From: Phaeobacter piscinae
Lineage (GTDB): Bacteria; Pseudomonadota; Alphaproteobacteria; Rhodobacterales; Rhodobacteraceae
Length of the DNA: 64,000 nucleotides
Reading direction: 5' to 3'
Assembly (NCBI RefSeq): GCF_002407245.1
Contig: NZ_CP010681.1
Span: forward strand, 1,860,001-1,924,000
The notes beneath the pieces were generated by a model. It made no database searches and had not been told where the DNA came from. It saw only the letters and a program-made list of their open reading frames with translations. Shown in pieces: positions 18,141-25,923 of the stretch (positions are counted from its first letter, which is position 1; each line of letters opens with the position of its first letter). Made by a program: the position numbers and the translations under genes.

Positions 18141-19949
18141 CTACGCCGCGTCCTGATCCGACTGCTGGCGCTGCCACAGATGCGCGTAGCGCCCGTCCTT
18201 GGCCAGCAGATCCTCATGGGTGCCCTGTTCGGCGATCTCGCCCTGTTCCAGCACAATGATCTGGTCAGCCTCCGCCACCGTGCTCAGCCGATGCGCGATG
18301 GTGATCACCGTGCGCCCCTGCCCGGCCCGTGACAGCGCCTCCTTGATCTCCTGCTCGGTATCGCTGTCCAGCGCCGATGTCGCCTCATCCAGCAGCAGGA
18401 TCGGCGGGTTCTTCAGCAGCGTCCGCGCGATGCCCACCCGCTGCTTCTCACCGCCCGACAGCTTCAGCCCGCGCTCGCCGACCTGCGTCTCATAGCCCTC
18501 TGGCAGCCGCATGATGAAGTCGTGGATCTGCGCATCGCGTGCGGCCTGTTCGACCTCCTCCTGAGTGGCCCCAGCGCGGCCATAGGCGATGTTGTAGCGG
18601 ATGGTATCATTGAACAGCACGGTATCCTGCGGCACCACGCCAATCGCGGCGTGCAGGCTCTTTTGCGTGACCTCGCGCACATCGTGCCCGTCGATGCGCA
18701 GCGCGCCGCGCGTCACGTCATAAAACCGGAACAACAGCCGCCCGATGGTGGATTTGCCCGACCCGGTGGACCCGACGATGGCCACCGTCTGCCCTGCCGC
18801 CACGTCAAAGCTGACGCCCTTCAGGATCTGGCGGTCGCTGTCATAGCCGAACTCCACATTCTCCAGCGTGATCGCCCCGCCGTTGACCTGCAAGACCTTG
18901 GCGTTGCCCTCATCCTTCACATCCGGGTCCTGTTCGATCAGATCAAACATCTCGCCCATATCCACCAGGCTCTGCCGGATTTCGCGGTAGACAGTTCCAA
19001 GGAAGTTCAGCGGCACGGTGATCTGGATCATATAGGCGTTGACCATGACAAAATCGCCCACCGTCAGATTGCCCTGCTGCACGCCGATTGCCGCCATCAC
19101 CATGACTGCCACCAAACCGCCGGTGATAACCAGGCTCTGGCCAAAGTTCAGGAATGCCAGCGAATAGGCCGTCTTCAGCGCTGCCTTGGCATAAGCCCGC
19201 ATGGCCACATCATAGCGCTCGGTCTCGCGATCCTCGGCGCCAAAATATTTCACCGTCTCATAATTCAGCAGGCTGTCGATGGCCTTCTGATTGGCATCGG
19301 TGTCCTGCTTGTTCATCTCCCGACGCAGCTTCACCCGCCATTCGGTCACCGCGAAGGTGAACCAGACATAGAGCCCGACCGTCACCGCCACCACGACCAA
19401 ATACCAGATGTCGAATAGCACCGCGAGGATGATGGCAACCAGCGCCAGTTCCAGCACCAGCGGTCCGATGGAAAACAGCAGGAAGCGCAGCAGGAATTCC
19501 ACGCCTTTCACACCGCGTTCGATAATCCGGCTCAACCCGCCAGTCTTGCGGGTGATGTGATAGCGCATCGACAGGCGGTGAATATGGCGGAAGGTTTCCA
19601 GCGCCAGACGCCGCAGGGCGCGCTGGCCAACCGGGGCAAACACCGCATCGCGCAACTGCTGAAACCCGGTGGTGAGGATCCGCGCCATCCCATAGGCCAC
19701 GGTCAGGCCAACCGCCCCCAGGGCCAACGGCGGCACGCCCTCGCCCGCCAGACTGTCCACCGCGCCTTTGTAGAGCATCGGCGTGTAAACCGCGACCAGC
19801 TTTGCCAAAATCAGCACCGCCAGCGCCGCCACAACCCGGTATTTGACCCAGGCCTGCCCCTCGGGCCAAAGGTAGGGGAAAACACGGCGCAACGTGCGCA
19901 GACCGGAGCGACGCTCCTCCTGCGCGGTTGTCATATCGCTGTCTGTCAT
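18141..19949 (-). CDS. ABC exporter of the Atm1 (heavy metal/Fe-S) family
   Basis: A half-transporter with fused membrane and ATPase domains that works as a homodimer in the inner membrane. The ATG at 19949 follows AAGGA with good spacing and gives 602 residues. The membrane domain carries the Atm1-type signature SLLNYETVKYFGAEDRE, and the ATPase domain has Walker A VGSTGSGKST, signature LSGGEKQRVGIARTLL and Walker B ILLLDEATSALDS. Mitochondrial Atm1 and bacterial relatives export glutathione-linked sulfur or metal adducts, so a role in metal detoxification or Fe-S homeostasis is likely but inferred. The gene stands alone in its transcript. Confidence 0.92.
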   Translation of the reverse strand: MTDSDMTTAQEERRSGLRTLRRVFPYLWPEGQAWVKYRVVAALAVLILAKLVAVYTPMLYKGAVDSLAGEGVPPLALGAVGLTVAYGMARILTTGFQQLRDAVFAPVGQRALRRLALETFRHIHRLSMRYHITRKTGGLSRIIERGVKGVEFLLRFLLFSIGPLVLELALVAIILAVLFDIWYLVVVAVTVGLYVWFTFAVTEWRVKLRREMNKQDTDANQKAIDSLLNYETVKYFGAEDRETERYDVAMRAYAKAALKTAYSLAFLNFGQSLVITGGLVAVMVMAAIGVQQGNLTVGDFVMVNAYMIQITVPLNFLGTVYREIRQSLVDMGEMFDLIEQDPDVKDEGNAKVLQVNGGAITLENVEFGYDSDRQILKGVSFDVAAGQTVAIVGSTGSGKSTIGRLLFRFYDVTRGALRIDGHDVREVTQKSLHAAIGVVPQDTVLFNDTIRYNIAYGRAGATQEEVEQAARDAQIHDFIMRLPEGYETQVGERGLKLSGGEKQRVGIARTLLKNPPILLLDEATSALDSDTEQEIKEALSRAGQGRTVITIAHRLSTVAEADQIIVLEQGEIAEQGTHEDLLAKDGRYAHLWQRQQSDQDAA

Positions 19950-20084
19950 CACATGTCCTTACTGCAAGACCTCTGACATAGGGGCCGCGTGGCACTTTGA
20001 CCAGCGCAGCCACTATATCATGGCCCATCTTCTGGCTGAGGGGCGGCACGGTATGCAGCCCCCTGGCGGGATCAGGCTATGGTC

Positions 20085-21779
20085 TTACTGCACCGGGACG
20101 GAGAATACCTGACCGGGGTAAATCAGATCCGGGTCCCGGATCGCCTGTCGGTTGGCATCAAACACCCGCACATAGAGCAGCCCGTCGCCATACCGCTCCC
20201 GCGAAATTGCCCAGAGGGTGTCGCCCTCCTGTACGGTGACCAATCGCACCAGCGGTTTCGCCCCGGTGGGGGCTGCATCCGGTGCTGTGGTACCTGTGGC
20301 GGCCGCCTCGACCGGTGGCTGCAAAACCTCTGGTGCCTCCCGTTTGAACGGGGTCTCAAGACGGCTCAGCACCTTGCCGTCGGTGTCCAACGCATCCAGC
20401 CGCAGCGCGTAAATCCCCGGCGCTACATCCGGCAGGACGCCGGACCAGCGCCCTTCCTCGTCCACCGGCAGATCGGCAACCGCCGCATTGTCCAGATAGG
20501 CGCGCACCACCGCATCGGAGCGCACCCGGCCGCTTAGCACCACGGCGCCCTCCGCATCGTAGGAGATGGTATCCAGTGCCACGGTCTGTGGTGCCTCGGC
20601 CAGGCTTGGCGTCGGCGGCTGTACCAGCGTCACACCGCTGGCATCAGAGCGCAGCACCGCCCTCTGCTCCGGCGCCGCCTCTGTCGCGGTTTCCGGCGCT
20701 GTCGCCGCGACGTCATCTGATTGCGCCGCATCACTCTCCGCAGCCTGCACAGCCGCTGCGTCCTGCGCCTCATCGCGGTTGTCATCCGTGGCAGGGACAG
20801 CCTGCGTCTCCGCCGCCGGTATGTCGTTGGCGGCTGTCACCGTCTCCTCCTGCGTCACCTCAGAAGCGTCTCCGGCAGCAGCCACGACGGCAGTACCCTC
20901 TGCGTCGCTGTCCGCCACATCCGTCTGAGCGATGGCCTGATCTGGCGCATCCGCTGCAACGTCACTGCCGCGGGGCTCCTGCGCTTCGGAGAGTTTGGTG
21001 TCCGCATCAGCCGTACCGGCAGCAGGACGATCCCCCTCCGGAGCCGCCGCCGATGCAAGGTCTGTTGCTTGCGCGCCGGCCGCCGCCTCGTCCGCCACCT
21101 GCCGCTCAGTAACCGGGGCCTCCGCCACCTCAACCGGGGCCACGGGGACCACGGGGGCCAGAATAAACTGCGCATCCGAAGGCAGAACCGCCTCCCCCAG
21201 CGCCGCCTCCAATGAAATCACCTGCGGGCGGGTCGACGGGGCAACGGTGGTGAACAGCACAAAACTGCCATCGGAGGGCACCGTCAGCCGCTCCACCACA
21301 ACCCCGTCCAGCAACAGCGATACGACCGCACCGGGCGTCGCCCGCCCCGCCACCATGCCGCTGCCGTCGGTCTCAAACCGCGCCAGATCCATCTGCGGCG
21401 CATTCAGGGCCAGCGCAACATCCTTGTCATCTCCCGCATCCGTCACAGCCTGCGCTGAGGCATCACCGCCGGCCACGTCCTCCGCAATACCCTCGCCATC
21501 GGATGCAGCGGCGTCAGCGCTGTCTGCCTCCGCAGTCACGGCGGGGGTCTGCGCAACCGGGGCCTCATTGGCGGGGACAGGCACCCCGCGCACGCCATCG
21601 GAGCTGGCCGAAGGCGAAATAACCGCGCTGTCCCCCGTGCCCGCAGTGCTGCCCGGCGCCTCTGTCTGCTCCGAGGCGCCCCATTGCAGAAAAATCACCC
21701 CGCCCAGCACCACGACCACCGCCGCAACCCCACCGATGGCGGTTGCGGACAGCCCGCCTTTGCCCGTTACATCCGTCAT
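20085..21779 (-). CDS. LysM-domain envelope protein with acidic low-complexity region
   Basis: A 564-residue protein, started at the ATG at 21779 (ribosome site AAGGAA). It has an N-terminal membrane anchor (ATAIGGVAAVVVVLGGVIFL), a very long Ala/Asp/Glu/Thr-rich region, and two short beta-rich modules (around VVSLLLDGVVVERLTVPSDG and VRAYLDNAAVADLPVDEEG) that look like Ig-type folds. It ends in one LysM domain (VQEGDTLWAISRERYGDG through LIYPGQVFSVP). LysM domains bind peptidoglycan N-acetylglucosamine, so this is probably an anchored periplasmic wall-binding protein. Similar proteins are common in Rhodobacteraceae but uncharacterised. It is divergent from the LOG-family gene. Confidence 0.85.
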   Translation of the reverse strand: MTDVTGKGGLSATAIGGVAAVVVVLGGVIFLQWGASEQTEAPGSTAGTGDSAVISPSASSDGVRGVPVPANEAPVAQTPAVTAEADSADAAASDGEGIAEDVAGGDASAQAVTDAGDDKDVALALNAPQMDLARFETDGSGMVAGRATPGAVVSLLLDGVVVERLTVPSDGSFVLFTTVAPSTRPQVISLEAALGEAVLPSDAQFILAPVVPVAPVEVAEAPVTERQVADEAAAGAQATDLASAAAPEGDRPAAGTADADTKLSEAQEPRGSDVAADAPDQAIAQTDVADSDAEGTAVVAAAGDASEVTQEETVTAANDIPAAETQAVPATDDNRDEAQDAAAVQAAESDAAQSDDVAATAPETATEAAPEQRAVLRSDASGVTLVQPPTPSLAEAPQTVALDTISYDAEGAVVLSGRVRSDAVVRAYLDNAAVADLPVDEEGRWSGVLPDVAPGIYALRLDALDTDGKVLSRLETPFKREAPEVLQPPVEAAATGTTAPDAAPTGAKPLVRLVTVQEGDTLWAISRERYGDGLLYVRVFDANRQAIRDPDLIYPGQVFSVPVQ

Positions 21780-21944
21780 TCTGTTCCTTCCCTTCCGACC
21801 CTCGACAGCCCCCTTCCTAGGCGCCGTCGCTGTCGATCCTGCGGGATGTGCCCCCCGCTTGCTTGAGCCAGCCATTCAATGCCGCTATCAGGGACCAAAG
21901 GACGACTTATTTCCCCTCCGAACACAACAAAAAAGGTGACTGCC

Positions 21945-22487
21945 ATGCGTATTCATTCCGTCTGTGTGTATTGTGGATCGCGCGACGGGATCCGCCCCGC
22001 CTATGCCGAGGCCGCCGAGGCGCTCGGCACCGGGCTAGCGGCGCAGGGTCAGCGATTGGTCTACGGCGCCGGTGATGTCGGTCTGATGGGCCGGGTCGCA
22101 CGTGCGGCGCAGGCCGCAGGCGGGCACACCTTCGGCGTCATCCCCGAGCATCTGGTCCGCCGCGAGGTCGCCAAGACCGATCTTAACACCTATGTGGTCA
22201 CCGAGACCATGCATGAGCGCAAGAAAGTGATGCTCTATAATGCCGATGCGGTGGTGGTCCTGCCCGGCGGCGCCGGATCGCTGGACGAGTTGTTCGAAGC
22301 ACTGACCTGGCGCCAGCTGGAATTGCATGGAAAGCCGATCCTGATCCTCAATATCGATGGCTACTGGGATCCGCTGAAGGCCTTGGTCGAGCATGTGGTG
22401 GCCGAAGGCTTTGCCGGCAGGGAAACCACAGAGGCGCTCACCTGGGTCAGCACTGTTGAGGATGCGCTGGCAACCCTGCGCGGCTGA
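21945..22487 (+). CDS. LOG family protein (TIGR00730), possible cytokinin riboside 5'-monophosphate phosphoribohydrolase
   Basis: A Rossmann-fold enzyme of 180 residues; family members cleave ribose-5-phosphate from nucleotide 5'-monophosphates. The signature PGGAGSLDELFEALTW (equivalent to PGGxGTxxE) is present, as are the N-terminal VCVYCGSRDG and the catalytic-region MHERKKVML. The ATG at 21945 has AAGGTG upstream; 22 further open codons upstream lack a ribosome site. The natural substrate in a marine bacterium is not known. The gene is alone and ends at a shared terminator. Confidence 0.92.
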   Translation: MRIHSVCVYCGSRDGIRPAYAEAAEALGTGLAAQGQRLVYGAGDVGLMGRVARAAQAAGGHTFGVIPEHLVRREVAKTDLNTYVVTETMHERKKVMLYNADAVVVLPGGAGSLDELFEALTWRQLELHGKPILILNIDGYWDPLKALVEHVVAEGFAGRETTEALTWVSTVEDALATLRG

Positions 22488-22531
22488 TGCCCAGACCCTG
22501 CGAGATCGCAGCACGAACCGCTGCGAGACGC

Positions 22532-22565
22532 AAAAAAACGCGGCGCCTCACAGCACCGCGTTTTC
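22532..22565. terminator. Bidirectional terminator between the LOG and host-attachment genes
   Basis: AACGCGG (22537-22543) pairs with CCGCGTT (22556-22562). The stem has A residues on the left and T residues on the right, so it can work in both directions for the two convergent genes. Confidence 0.8.
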
Positions 22566-22598
22566 TAAATTCATATTTCGCCGGTCGCTTGGCACCAA

Positions 22599-23051
22599 TC
22601 AGGCAGCCAGCTCCTGCTGCACAATCTTCTCAATCTCATCAATCGGGTGATTGGTCAGCGTCTTGGGAATTTCCGCCGTGACCAGATCCTGCACTTCCTT
22701 GTGCAGCTTGCCGCGCAGATTGCCCAGAACCTGCGGCGAGGCCACCAGCACGATGTTCCCCAGCTTGCCCTTATGCGCCCGTTCATAGAGCAGATCGGCA
22801 ATGTCGTCGGCAAATCGCTCCTTGGCCAACTCATGCCAGTCGGTATCATCCAGTGCCGAACGCTGGCCGGGGCCACCATCATGCATGCGACCGGGCCGAT
22901 TGGCGGATTGGTCAATGTCAGACGGATTGTCCTGCTCTTCCTTGCGGCGCACCTCCAAATGTGGATTCTGCGCATCGGTGGTGTTCTGTAGCAGCAATGC
23001 CTTCTCACTGTCGGTCACCAACACAAAGGTGCCGTGGTCAAGCTGTGCCAT
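22599..23051 (-). CDS. Host attachment family protein
   Basis: A 150-residue soluble protein of the 'host attachment' family, named after an Agrobacterium attachment-related gene. Biochemical function is unknown, and the fold resembles release-factor/eRF1 domain 2-like proteins. Diagnostic pieces are the N-terminal THGTF-like segment (here DHGTFVLVTDSEKALLL), FADDIADLLYERAHKG, and IVLVASPQVLGNLRGKL. Its start codon overlaps by one base the stop of the small gene upstream (TAATG), so the two are translationally coupled. Confidence 0.88.
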   Translation of the reverse strand: MAQLDHGTFVLVTDSEKALLLQNTTDAQNPHLEVRRKEEQDNPSDIDQSANRPGRMHDGGPGQRSALDDTDWHELAKERFADDIADLLYERAHKGKLGNIVLVASPQVLGNLRGKLHKEVQDLVTAEIPKTLTNHPIDEIEKIVQQELAA

Positions 23052-23251
23052 TATTGATCCTCCTGCTCGTTGGATTTGGTCACCCGTGTTGCACCTGCTG
23101 GGCGTTCCATGGCGCGTTTTTCCTCATCCTCGGTCGCGACCTCCCGGGCCAGTCGACCACCGGTGCGCCCGCCATGCGATACCTTGCCCTCAGCGCCAAG
23201 AATCTCCTTGGTCTCCTGACGGCCATCTTTTGATCTGACGCGGTCTGCCAT
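23051..23251 (-). CDS. Small hydrophilic hypothetical protein (66 residues)
   Basis: A highly charged protein lacking hydrophobic segments (MADRVRSKDGRQETKEILG at the start, then HGGRTGGRLAREVATEDEE), probably disordered. GGAGGA just upstream and the one-base TAATG overlap with the host-attachment gene argue for a real coding sequence. I recognise no characterised family. Composition resembles stress-associated hydrophilic proteins, but that is only an impression. Confidence 0.6.
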   Translation of the reverse strand: MADRVRSKDGRQETKEILGAEGKVSHGGRTGGRLAREVATEDEEKRAMERPAGATRVTKSNEQEDQ

Positions 23252-23334
23252 GTCGGTCCTCCATCTGTTTTGGGTTCACAAACACAACCACTGAGCGCGG
23301 GGATTTGTTCCGCTGGATGCCATGGTCCCGGCAC

Positions 23335-23367
23335 AAAAAAAGGCCCCGCCCGATCGTGGACGAGGCC
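23335..23367 (-). terminator. Rho-independent terminator after the superoxide dismutase gene
   Basis: On the minus strand a 10-bp stem (23342-23351 with 23358-23367, two G-U pairs) and a 6-base loop are followed by seven U residues. It lies 39 bases after the sod stop. Confidence 0.85.
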
Positions 23368-23406
23368 AAATTTCTGATTGCTGCGCAGCTATCACTTACG
23401 CAAGTA

Positions 23407-24006
23407 TCACATGCGCGATGCAACGTTTTCCCAGTTGACCAGATTGTCGAGGAAGTTGGTCAGATAGGCCGGACGCTTGTTGCGGAAATCGATGTAGTAG
23501 GAATGCTCCCACACATCGCAACCCAGCAGTGCCGTCTGACCAAAGCAAACGGGGTTCACGCCGTTTTCGGTCTTGGTCACTTTCAGGCCACCATCGGTGT
23601 CCTTGACCAGCCAGGCCCAGCCAGAGCCGAACTGACCGGCGCCCGCGGCGGAAAACTCATCCTTGAATTTGTCAACCGAGCCGAAGCTGTCTACCAGCGC
23701 TTTTTCCAGCTCGCCCGGCATCTTGCTTTCGCCCGGGCCCATCATTTCCCAGAACTGGTTGTGGTTCCACAGCTGGGAGATGTTGTTGAAGATACCGCTC
23801 TGGGCAACTGCATTGGCGTCATAGGTGCCCTTGATGATCTCTTCCAGCGATTTGCCATCCCACTCGGTGTCCGCGATCAGCTTGTTGCCGTTGTCGACAT
23901 AAGCCTTGTGGTGCAGGTCGTGGTGATATTCCAGTGTTTCGGCGGACATGCCTTTGGATGCCAGCGCGTCATGGGCGTAAGGAAGATCGGGAAGTTCAAA
24001 AGCCAT
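23407..24006 (-). CDS. sodB: Superoxide dismutase, Fe/Mn type
   Basis: Converts superoxide to oxygen and hydrogen peroxide in the cytoplasm. The 199-residue protein has the four metal ligands in their standard contexts: His in the N-terminal MSAETLEYHHDLHHKAYVDN region, His in WNHNQFWEMM, and Asp and His in CDVWEHSYYIDFRNKRPAYL. The sequence around NHNQFWEMM and the missing Gln near the C-terminus fit the Fe-type or cambialistic group; exact metal use cannot be read with certainty. The gene stands alone, with AGGGGG as ribosome site and its own terminator. Confidence 0.96.
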   Translation of the reverse strand: MAFELPDLPYAHDALASKGMSAETLEYHHDLHHKAYVDNGNKLIADTEWDGKSLEEIIKGTYDANAVAQSGIFNNISQLWNHNQFWEMMGPGESKMPGELEKALVDSFGSVDKFKDEFSAAGAGQFGSGWAWLVKDTDGGLKVTKTENGVNPVCFGQTALLGCDVWEHSYYIDFRNKRPAYLTNFLDNLVNWENVASRM

Positions 24007-24181
24007 CTGGGCCCCCTGTAGTATCTGTTGCGTTTCTAGGCAGATACATGCGGCTGGTGTCCCCTCTGGTCAAGACCAAGCCGGGGAAACACCAAAAAAT
24101 ATCCGCAGCATTTTGCAAGACACCGCTGCCTGAGACCTTGCCACACGATCCGCTAAGCTGCGCCATTGGCGCGCCTTCACG

Positions 24182-24604
24182 TCAATTCAGCTTGATGTCG
24201 CTGCGCTTGCAAGGGCCGCTGCCGGAGGGGCGGTTATCTGCGCCATGCACACGGGCAGAAATCGACAACTTCATACGCGGCTCGTCCATGGTCGCGGAAT
24301 ATGTGACTTTGGTTGATCCTTGGCTCGAACCCAAGTTTTTCAGGGTCCACTTCAACTTCAACCGCTGCTTAGAGCGCTGATCATAAGGCACAATCATCGG
24401 GGTTTTCTGACGACTGGCAATAATGCCATCCATCACGCCACTGACTTTTTCGTCGTGGTCTACAAAAACAAGAACGCGCGACGCGATCCAGCCATGTTTC
24501 TCATAAGACTGGAGGGTGCAATCATAAGTCACCGGCGCCGCCGCGACAGGCGTTGCAGCACACAGGGTGCCGAGGACGGCGGCGGTTTTGATCAGTGTTT
24601 TCAT
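24182..24604 (-). CDS. Secreted protein, paralogue of the gene at 24715-25170
   Basis: With the ATG at 24604 the 140-residue product starts with a clear Sec signal peptide (TLIKTAAVLGTLCAATPVAA), leaving a mature domain of about 115 residues. The mature part has two cysteines, in YDCTLQSYEKHGWI and PSGSGPC, likely forming a disulfide in the periplasm. The upstream neighbour has the same pattern (YTCTVKS...RGWI, then PRGIGQC), so the two arose by tandem duplication and strong divergence. I know no function for the family. There is no obvious terminator after it. Confidence 0.7.
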   Translation of the reverse strand: MKTLIKTAAVLGTLCAATPVAAAPVTYDCTLQSYEKHGWIASRVLVFVDHDEKVSGVMDGIIASRQKTPMIVPYDQRSKQRLKLKWTLKNLGSSQGSTKVTYSATMDEPRMKLSISARVHGADNRPSGSGPCKRSDIKLN

Positions 24605-24714
24605 TGGTAAAGCCTGCGCTCTCTTCTGGACGTATACAAAATCAGACACTCGCCTGACAGTTGCATCTCAGATTGTCAACGGCTATCGTTACGGCGCAAT
24701 TTCGACATCATCAG

Positions 24715-25170
24715 CTAACTGGTCACTTGGACACATTGACCAATCCCGCGCGGTGGTTTTGCCCTGCTGTCGAGAGAGATAACCTGTACCGAGAGTTTCT
24801 TGTTCTGGGTGTTGAACACGGCACGATAATGGGTATTCACCGCTTCGGACCCATTTCCGACAGACGCACTGATGACCATCCAGCTAAGGCGAAAGGATAC
24901 ATCACTCACCCGGAAAAATCCTGCTTTCAACGGGCGCCCAGACAAAGCGCTGACATTGCCGGTATGCACCACTTCTGCCGTCCATTCATCGTGAAAATGC
25001 AAGCTGATCTGTGGCGGGATCCAGCCTCGGCCCGACAGTGATTTAACTGTGCAGGTATACACGCCTGAAAGCGCCATAGCCGGTGTCGCCAGACCTGCCC
25101 CAAGCGCAAACCCGGCCACAAGACCGAGTACCCGGGCCCTTGGAACAAACAGGTCACCGACCTTAGACAT
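24715..25170 (-). CDS. Secreted protein, paralogue of the gene at 24182-24604
   Basis: The ATG at 25170 has a strong GGAGGT ribosome site and gives 151 residues with an N-terminal signal peptide (VLGLVAGFALGAGLATPAMA). The mature part shares with its neighbour the spaced pattern Y-x-C-T-x-x-S...GWI near the start, a central beta-rich region and a final G-x-C close to the C-terminus. The two genes lie 110 bases apart in the same direction. The paired cysteines suggest a small disulfide-stabilised periplasmic or extracellular domain. Role unknown. Confidence 0.7.
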   Translation of the reverse strand: MSKVGDLFVPRARVLGLVAGFALGAGLATPAMALSGVYTCTVKSLSGRGWIPPQISLHFHDEWTAEVVHTGNVSALSGRPLKAGFFRVSDVSFRLSWMVISASVGNGSEAVNTHYRAVFNTQNKKLSVQVISLDSRAKPPRGIGQCVQVTS

Positions 25171-25350
25171 TTCGACCTCCCAACAGCCAGGGCTGCGGGG
25201 CGGCACCACGCAGCATCACGACGCTTCCGAACTAGGGAAAATCACGAATCGGAAACTGGTCAACGACCAACAATACCAAATAAAAAAGTGCCCCCGGAAA
25301 TCCAAGGACACTGTAACTTAGCGTAAAACACGCCACAAGGCTAAATTGCC

Positions 25351-25923
25351 TTAACCAGTTAACACGCCTACCTTAGATTGTGGGTGCGCCGCTGTGGATA
25401 ACAAATTGTAGACATATCCGGCAACGGAACGGAAGCAGACGATGTGAAACGCGCCGTCGTGGTCCAGCCAGAAGGCCGCTGCCACTTGCGCCATGCGGGT
25501 ACGGCGGAACTGACCGGGTGTGAAGGCCTCAGCCGACAGGTCCACCGGGCAGATCTTAGCCAGAACCTCACGAGCACCATCACCAGACAGGCGGAACACA
25601 CCGCGCGCATCTGAGACGTTAACCGCCAGCGCGTGCTCGCCTTTCAACGCCTCTGACAAGTCAGCAACCTTCGCCTCAACCTCGGCATAGGGCACCAGCA
25701 GCAGCAGCTCATCCGGGGACATCCACGCGACACCGCCCGCATCAGTCAGTGACACCTGACCGCTGGTTGGAACATCCGCCCCGGTGGCGGCCTTAACAGT
25801 CGCCTTCAGGGTGTCAGATGCAAGATCACCGCGCAGGGTGATCATCCCCTGCAGCCCGCTGTCTTCGACCTGCGCCAAACCGGAAAACTTCGCACCATTC
25901 ATTGCGCTGACAGGATCAGACAT
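25351..25923 (-). CDS. soxG: Sarcosine oxidase gamma subunit
   Basis: Structural subunit of heterotetrameric sarcosine oxidase, distantly related to the folate-binding GcvT fold. The 190-residue protein has the usual features, including GGVAWMSPDELLLLVPYAEV and the C-terminal HIVCFRSVAGYVYNLL. It is last in soxB-soxD-soxA-soxG and overlaps soxA by eight bases, so translation is coupled. A weak hairpin (AAGGC at 25337-25341 with GCCTT at 25348-25352) overlaps the stop; I am not sure it terminates transcription. Confidence 0.93.
   Translation of the reverse strand: MSDPVSAMNGAKFSGLAQVEDSGLQGMITLRGDLASDTLKATVKAATGADVPTSGQVSLTDAGGVAWMSPDELLLLVPYAEVEAKVADLSEALKGEHALAVNVSDARGVFRLSGDGAREVLAKICPVDLSAEAFTPGQFRRTRMAQVAAAFWLDHDGAFHIVCFRSVAGYVYNLLSTAAHPQSKVGVLTG

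Noticed and set aside
24160..24172. GCGCC-ATT-GGCGC hairpin downstream of the secreted paralogue gene
   Set aside because: Short stem, and no T-run on the minus strand.
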